Of a DNA stretch of 64,000 nt, positions 59,122 to 64,000 are shown piece by piece. Source of the DNA: an uncultured Clostridia bacterium (GTDB taxonomy: Bacteria > Bacillota > Clostridia > Christensenellales > Borkfalkiaceae); contig CAKQQQ010000003.1 of assembly GCA_934271065.1 (NCBI GenBank), positions 171,736-235,735 on the forward strand. The letters run 5' to 3'. The notes below the pieces were generated by a model, which saw only the letters and a list, made by a program, of their open reading frames with translations, did not search any database and was not told the origin of the DNA. Position numbers and translations under genes: made by a program. The stretch's first letter is position 1. Every line of letters starts with the position of its first letter.

Positions 59122-61759
59122 AAAACTTGTTTGCGCGGCGGCGGCGATTTTAATCGCCGCCCCGATATTAAGCGTTAAGCCCGTGAAAGCGGAAAGTAAA
59201 ACGACCGCGGCGGCAATATTGTCCGACTACGCCGATTCCGATAAGGAATTGCTCATATACGGCTACAACGCTATGAACCCCAACGTTTACGCGACGTGCG
59301 TGAATGGCAGTAACGCGGTTACGTCTGTCGATACCGCCGAAGAAAACCGCTACGCGCTTACCGTTACCGACGAATACGCCGCGTATTATAAAGAAGCGGG
59401 GTTTAACGTGATGACCGTTGACGACGTTGCCAAAAACTATATAAACAAAGGTCTTAAAGACGGTAAAAACGCCGTGGGGCTGTGGCTTAACCCGAACGAC
59501 TATAAGGTCGTCAGCACCGACGTGTACTGGAATCTCGACTCGCAACTCGGCGCGACTAACGTAGCCGACGCCGTTCAAAAAATCAAGTTGTGCGAAAAGT
59601 ACGGCATTTACTATTACGTCGGCAGCGATTATTTTAACGAGATCGCCGTAAACGCCGAGAGCAGTATTCCCGCTTGGGCGAACTTGCCCGATCAGATCTA
59701 TAACGACCTTATCAAGGCGAAAAATCTTAAAAACTGTATCGGTTTCGAGACCAAAGACGAACCGTCGCTCGAAATAATAAACGGCTCGACGGGTAGTTAT
59801 AAACGCCTTATAGACCGACTTAACTCGTTTGACGGCGGAAAGTATCAGTTGTTCTCGTCGTTGTTGCCTATGCACGGGTTTTCAAACAGCGCCTCCGCTT
59901 ATAAAGCCTATCTCGACGCGTATTACGAAAACGTTATCAAAGGCGGGCTTAATACCAAAGCGGCGTTCGATTACTATCCGCTCGGCGAAGACGGAATATT
60001 TACTTACACTACGGGTAAAAGTTATAAAACGTACTTATACAATTATCAGTTGCTTGCAAACCACGCCGCCGATAAGGGTTACGAGACGGGCGCGACCATA
60101 GGCGCGGGCGTTTACGGCAAAACGTCGGGTTACAGCGTGTATCCCGAAATAAACGAGCCCGATTACAGTATGTTCGGCAAAACCGAACTCGCTTATCAGG
60201 CGTACACGGCGTTAAGTTACGGCGTAAAACAATTGAATTACTGGGCGTATTCCCCGTATTTCACGTTTTCGTCGGATACGCAAAATATGCTCGTCGATAC
60301 CTGCGTTGACAGATTCGGCAACCGCACGGCCAACTGGTACGCGGCGAAAGAACTCAACGCCGATCTGCACGCGATCGAAAAGGTCTTTCTTAATTTCGAT
60401 TACGTCGGCACTAATTATTACGGCTCTAATTACTATATCGATAACGTATCCGAAAAGAGAACGTTTACCGACGCGAGCGTGACGAGTAATACCGCGCCCG
60501 TGCTTATGTCCAAAAATTACGACAAAACGCATAATCGGTACGGGTACTGGTTAGTCAATCAGGCTAACCCCGACGGCAACTCACTAAGCGTCAACGTCGT
60601 AAAAGCGAAATTCGGGGGCTACGGTAAAGCGTTGGTCTTTAAGGACGGCGCGCCGCTTGCGGTAGACCTTGCGGGCGGAGTTTTATCCCTTAACCTTTCC
60701 GCGGGCGAAGGCGTTTTCGTAGTGCCGTTCGACGGGGAGTCCGGCGGATATACCGCCGCCGCAGACGAATATCTCGTTACGACGCAGGGCGGAAGCGCGA
60801 CGCTTAACGGCAACGTTATAAGCGTGTCCGCGCCCGACGGTTACGACGCGGTTTCGTTTACCGCGAGAGGCGGCGTCGGCGCGTCGTGGGGGATAGGTTA
60901 CGACGCAAATTCAGTCAAAACGACGTGTCTTGCGCACGGTACGGGTATCAAGGCGGTAACCGTATCGCTCGATTTAACTTATAAGCAAAACTTCTTCGTG
61001 CTGGGCGAGTTGGCTTCTATTTCGGACGTAAAATTTTACAAGAAGAACCGAACGGATATAACCCTTAACGGAAAGAATACGTCCGTCGCGGGGTATTCGG
61101 ACGGAACTTCCGTCCGCGCGAAAATCGCGCTTTGCGATTCGGAGTTTTATAAACTGCAAAGCGGCGGCGTAACTTCCGTGATAGCGGGCGGCGAACAGAT
61201 CGTTCAGAGCGGAGACGTAATCAACGCCTACGCCGAAGACGCAGTCGTTATGAAAAAAGGCGCGTCGGTGCGTTTCGCAACGGTCGGCATACGCTTTACC
61301 TGTTATTACGATAAAACGACGGTAGATTCGTTTATAAACGACGGGTATCTGCTCGAAGCGGGCGTGATGATCGCGCCTTATAATTCCGCAGTCGGTTACG
61401 AGATAAACGAAACCACGCCGAACGTAAGGGTGTACCCGTCCGAAAAATACCTGAATAACGTAACCGTCGTAGGCGATAAAGAAAACTATTTCGCGCAGAT
61501 AGCGATAGTGGGTATTCCCGACGCGAATCTCGATACGCGGCTCGTCGCAAGGGGGTATATAAAACTCTCCGTAAACGGCAAAACGATTTACCTTTATTCG
61601 CTCGTCGGCGCGGATAACGTAAGGTCTATCGTAGAAGTTGCGCAAATGGCGTTAAACGATACTACGGCAAATTATACCGCCGAGCAACGCGCTTTGCTTG
61701 AAAATATACTTTTCAGACGGTCTGAAAGCACTGATCACGTCTTTGAATGGAAGTGGTAA
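59108..61759 (+). CDS. Secreted TIM-barrel glycosidase-like protein (883 aa)
   Basis: A signal peptide (LVCAAAAILIAAPILSVKPVKA) is followed by about 450 residues that read like a glycoside-hydrolase barrel: AVGLWLNPNDY, KYGIYYYVGSDYF, IGFETKDEPS (candidate acid/base Glu), LLPMHGF, FDYYPLGEDG, GATIGAGVYG and KQLNYWAYSPY. A beta-sandwich section follows, and then (about residues 710-870) the same C-terminal domain as in the 57305-58990 product (KKGASVRFATVGIRFTC ... RSIVEVAQMALNDTT). The protein ends FEWKW. I cannot name the GH family. It overlaps the peptide gene upstream. Confidence 0.75.
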   Translation: MALYKKLVCAAAAILIAAPILSVKPVKAESKTTAAAILSDYADSDKELLIYGYNAMNPNVYATCVNGSNAVTSVDTAEENRYALTVTDEYAAYYKEAGFNVMTVDDVAKNYINKGLKDGKNAVGLWLNPNDYKVVSTDVYWNLDSQLGATNVADAVQKIKLCEKYGIYYYVGSDYFNEIAVNAESSIPAWANLPDQIYNDLIKAKNLKNCIGFETKDEPSLEIINGSTGSYKRLIDRLNSFDGGKYQLFSSLLPMHGFSNSASAYKAYLDAYYENVIKGGLNTKAAFDYYPLGEDGIFTYTTGKSYKTYLYNYQLLANHAADKGYETGATIGAGVYGKTSGYSVYPEINEPDYSMFGKTELAYQAYTALSYGVKQLNYWAYSPYFTFSSDTQNMLVDTCVDRFGNRTANWYAAKELNADLHAIEKVFLNFDYVGTNYYGSNYYIDNVSEKRTFTDASVTSNTAPVLMSKNYDKTHNRYGYWLVNQANPDGNSLSVNVVKAKFGGYGKALVFKDGAPLAVDLAGGVLSLNLSAGEGVFVVPFDGESGGYTAAADEYLVTTQGGSATLNGNVISVSAPDGYDAVSFTARGGVGASWGIGYDANSVKTTCLAHGTGIKAVTVSLDLTYKQNFFVLGELASISDVKFYKKNRTDITLNGKNTSVAGYSDGTSVRAKIALCDSEFYKLQSGGVTSVIAGGEQIVQSGDVINAYAEDAVVMKKGASVRFATVGIRFTCYYDKTTVDSFINDGYLLEAGVMIAPYNSAVGYEINETTPNVRVYPSEKYLNNVTVVGDKENYFAQIAIVGIPDANLDTRLVARGYIKLSVNGKTIYLYSLVGADNVRSIVEVAQMALNDTTANYTAEQRALLENILFRRSESTDHVFEWKW

Positions 61760-61761
61760 AA

Positions 61762-63144
61762 ATGATTAAAATATTACAGTACGGCGAAGGGAATTTTTTA
61801 AGGACTTTCGTAGACGCGTATTTCGATACGCTCAATAAGGAAAACGGTAATAAACCCCTGTATAGAGTGAATATCGTAAAGCCCATAACTTTCGGCTCGC
61901 TTGAAAAATTTGAAAGGCAGAATAATAAATACCATATCGTTCTGCGCGGCGTAAATGGCGGAAAAGAAGTAGAAGACGTATATAAAATCGACGTTATCGA
62001 CTCGGTTATATCTCCGTTTGAAAACTACGACGGGTATATTTCGCTTGCGAAAGATAAAGACCTTAAAATAATAGTCTCCAACACCACCGAAGCGGGCATA
62101 CGCTTTAACGCGGAAGACAAGTTCGACGGATTTGCGGATATAACCTATCCCGCAAAACTGACGAAGTTTTTGTCGGAAAGGTTTAACGCGGGGCTTGACG
62201 GAGTATATATTCTGCCCGTAGAACTCATCGACGACAACGCCGCCGAACTGAAACGGTGCGTAGATAAGTATATCGACCTGTGGAAACTGCCCGAAGCGTT
62301 CAGAAAGTGGAACGACGAAGAGAATTACTATTGCAACACGCTCGTCGACCGTATAGTGTCGGGCTATCCCAAAGACGAAGAGACGAAAGAGCATATAAAT
62401 AAACTCGTCGGCGAAAACGACGAACTCGTTTCCGTCGGCGAACCGTTCGGGTTGTGGGCTGTCGAAAACAAGGGCGAAATAGGCAAGTATATAAAGTGCG
62501 GCAAACATAATATTGAAGTCGTTTTAACCGACGATATAAAGTATTATAAAAAGCGTAAGGTAAGGGTGCTTAACGGCAGTCATACTAATTTAGTGCCGGC
62601 AGGCTTGTGGCTCGGTAAAGTTACCGTTTACGACTGTATGACGGATAATAAGTTATATAAATTCGTGAACGACACTTTGAAAAGCGAGATAATACCGTTC
62701 GTGTCGGAAGATATAACGGCTACTACCGAGTTTGCCGAAAGCGTAAAAGAGCGGTTTTTGAACCCTTATCTTAACCATCAACTTACAAGTATCGCCTTAA
62801 ACTCTATATCCAAATGGAAAGCGAGAGTATTGCCGTCGTTCAAGGATTATTGCGAAAAGTACGGCAAGATCCCCGAGAACTTAACCAAAGGTTTTGCGTG
62901 TTTAATGGCGTTGTATAAAATCACGACGAAAGGCGACGACGGAAAGTATTACGCTAAACTGCCGAGCCGAACCGTAGAGATGCAAGACGACGAAAAGTAT
63001 CTTGCGTACTTTGCAAACGGCGGTTGCGCGATTGAATTTATGAAGGACGAAAGCGTGTGGGGCGAAGATCTGACGAAATACGAAGGCTTTGCCGCGAAAG
63101 TAAAAGAGACGGTTAAAAAGTTAGCCACAGGTGATTGCGTTTGA
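61762..63144 (+). CDS. uxaB: Tagaturonate reductase (UxaB-like)
   Basis: A 460-residue mannitol-dehydrogenase-family enzyme that reduces D-tagaturonate to D-altronate with NADH in galacturonate breakdown. The start MIKILQYGEGNFLRTFVDAY is the UxaB hallmark, and VLNGSHTNLVPAGLW lies in the catalytic half. I chose ATG 61762, with GGAAG upstream, over ATG 61747, which overlaps the previous gene. The last seven residues (LATGDCV) and the stop codon are encoded by the left end of the inverted-repeat element at 63121, so the native C-terminus has probably been replaced. Confidence 0.9.
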   Translation: MIKILQYGEGNFLRTFVDAYFDTLNKENGNKPLYRVNIVKPITFGSLEKFERQNNKYHIVLRGVNGGKEVEDVYKIDVIDSVISPFENYDGYISLAKDKDLKIIVSNTTEAGIRFNAEDKFDGFADITYPAKLTKFLSERFNAGLDGVYILPVELIDDNAAELKRCVDKYIDLWKLPEAFRKWNDEENYYCNTLVDRIVSGYPKDEETKEHINKLVGENDELVSVGEPFGLWAVENKGEIGKYIKCGKHNIEVVLTDDIKYYKKRKVRVLNGSHTNLVPAGLWLGKVTVYDCMTDNKLYKFVNDTLKSEIIPFVSEDITATTEFAESVKERFLNPYLNHQLTSIALNSISKWKARVLPSFKDYCEKYGKIPENLTKGFACLMALYKITTKGDDGKYYAKLPSRTVEMQDDEKYLAYFANGGCAIEFMKDESVWGEDLTKYEGFAAKVKETVKKLATGDCV

Positions 63145-63402
63145 ATCCGCCAAAACCCCGATATTTACGCGTTTTTTGCCAAATTCGACTTCGCCCGTAC
63201 ATAAGGTACGAACAAAGCCGCCTTCGTCAAAAATCATCGAAAATAGCGGCGTTTTGGTTGCAAGCAAGTATTGCGTTGTGTTTTTAGGTTAAGACAAGGC
63301 GCGCGAGCGGCTTAATACACAAGTATAAGCTACGAGCGCAACACCGTATTAGCCAAAAACACAGCGCAAGACCGTGGTTCAAACGCAATTACCTGTGGCT
63401 AA
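63121..63402. repeat. 282-bp element bounded by 25-bp inverted repeats
   Basis: Left end TTAGCCACAGGTGATTGCGT (63121 on, 25 bp in all) and right end 63378-63402 (TTCAAACGCAATTACCTGTG, then GCTAA) are reverse complements at 24 of 25 positions. The interior folds into nested hairpins: CCGCCAAAACC against GCGGCGTTTTGG, and GCGTTGTGTTTTTA against AAAAACACAGCGC. No transposase frame, T-arm or clear target-site duplication was found. It lies between uxaB and uxaA and provides the uxaB stop codon. Related sequence lies at 10894-10931, and an element of the same plan lies at 35325-35603. Confidence 0.85.
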
Positions 63403-63424
63403 GAAACGGAGATACGGATATATT

Positions 63425-64000
63425 ATGAAAGACATTGTCGTAATAAACGAAAAGGATAACGTAGGAATAAGCCTTGCGGGAACGGATAAAATTCCCGCAG
63501 GGCATAAATTCGCGTTAAGGGATATAAAGAAAGGCGAGTATATAATAAAGTACGGCGAGATAATAGGCAGAGCGACCGAAGATATCCCGAAAGGCGAATG
63601 GGCGCATACGCATAACGTAAAATCGCACCTGGACGAAAGCGTGGAGTACGAATATACTCCGCAATATCCCGAAACGGTAATAAAGACGGGTGCGACTTTC
63701 AGGGGCTTTAAGCGAAAAGACGGAAGAGCGGGTATAAGGAACGAGATATATATAATACCCACCGTCGGTTGCGTCAACGACGTTTGCAGAAGACTTGAAA
63801 AACTCGCGCAGAAATACGTTTGCGGAAGTATAGACGGACTGTTTTCGCTCACACATCAGTTCGGCTGTTCGCAACTCGGCGAAGATAACGAGAATATAAA
63901 GAAACTCTTATGCGGCGTCGCGCTGAACCCCAACGCGACGTTCGTACTGTTCGTGGGGCTCGGTTGCGAGAATAACGGTCTTGACGGAATAAAGGAATAT
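63425..64000 (+). CDS. uxaA: Altronate dehydratase (UxaA-like), N-terminal part, cut by window edge
   Basis: The first 192 residues of an altronate dehydratase, which converts D-altronate to 2-keto-3-deoxygluconate after UxaB. An N-terminal SAF-type domain (IPAGHKFALRDIKKGEYIIKYG ... HTHNVKSH) is followed by the main-domain start FRGFKRKDGRAGIRNEIYIIP. HQFGCSQLGEDNE and FVGLGCENNG carry the cysteines expected for the iron-dependent enzyme. CGGAGA lies upstream of the ATG. The frame is open to the window end. Confidence 0.93.
   Translation, partial: MKDIVVINEKDNVGISLAGTDKIPAGHKFALRDIKKGEYIIKYGEIIGRATEDIPKGEWAHTHNVKSHLDESVEYEYTPQYPETVIKTGATFRGFKRKDGRAGIRNEIYIIPTVGCVNDVCRRLEKLAQKYVCGSIDGLFSLTHQFGCSQLGEDNENIKKLLCGVALNPNATFVLFVGLGCENNGLDGIKEY

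Noticed and set aside
63121..63402. CRISPR repeat or IS element
   Set aside because: There is only one inverted pair, no spacers, no transposase frame and no convincing target-site duplication.

Overview
The window looks like a chromosome segment of an anaerobic, probably gut-dwelling Clostridia (Bacillota). This rests on Gram-positive style Shine-Dalgarno sites, a SpoIIE-type sporulation phosphatase, a BirA without a DNA-binding domain, a Pdu/Eut-like bacterial microcompartment (BMC) and a large set of secreted carbohydrate-active proteins. An uncultured Christensenellales-type lineage would fit, but that is a guess. No rRNA, tRNA, CRISPR array or transposase gene was recognised.

Layout. 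1-4.3 kb (minus strand): lepA-hemW-dnaE, with dnaE cut by the window edge. 4.4-17.4 kb (plus): a phosphodiesterase, a copper ATPase fused to its own copper chaperone, an EF-G-like GTPase, a PfkB sugar kinase, an APH-fold kinase, a Trk/Ktr potassium transporter, thyA-folA-udk, a small gene that looks like the deletion scar of a capsule locus, and a FAD oxidoreductase. 17.8-22.7 kb: one giant secreted repeat protein. 22.7-26.4 kb: yigZ-recX-birA (minus), a small membrane protein, a Cys-rich peptide and a PHP phosphatase.

26.4-37.7 kb is a complete BMC locus. It holds a EutS/PduU-type shell protein, EutP-like GTPase, class II (fuculose/rhamnulose-1-phosphate) aldolase, CoA-acylating aldehyde dehydrogenase, zinc alcohol dehydrogenase, four more BMC-H shell proteins, PduL, a BMC-P vertex protein, PduS-like and PduT-like electron-transfer proteins. 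A DeoR regulator, a ParA ATPase and a short ParB-fold protein without a DNA-binding domain follow. No diol dehydratase (B12 or glycyl-radical type) is present. The simplest reading is a compartment that splits a deoxyhexulose phosphate to lactaldehyde and dismutates it to lactate plus 1,2-propanediol, with ATP made through PduL. The ParA/ParB-like pair is a candidate positioning system for the organelle.

37.8-40.1 kb is SpoIIE. 40.3-64 kb is a polysaccharide-use region: GH78-like rhamnosidase, ABC sugar transporter, large secreted proteins, a DUF4838-type lipoprotein, esterase, AraC regulator, GH2 enzyme, two secreted proteins with shared novel modules, a 41-residue peptide, and uxaB-uxaA for galacturonate. 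Rhamnose plus galacturonate points to rhamnogalacturonan/pectin, and the released rhamnose could feed the neighbouring BMC.

Two features cut across the whole window. First, four promoters lie so that the -10 box ends exactly 6 nt before an ATG, with no Shine-Dalgarno site, which predicts leaderless mRNAs. Second, there is a family of about 280-bp elements with 23-25 bp terminal inverted repeats.
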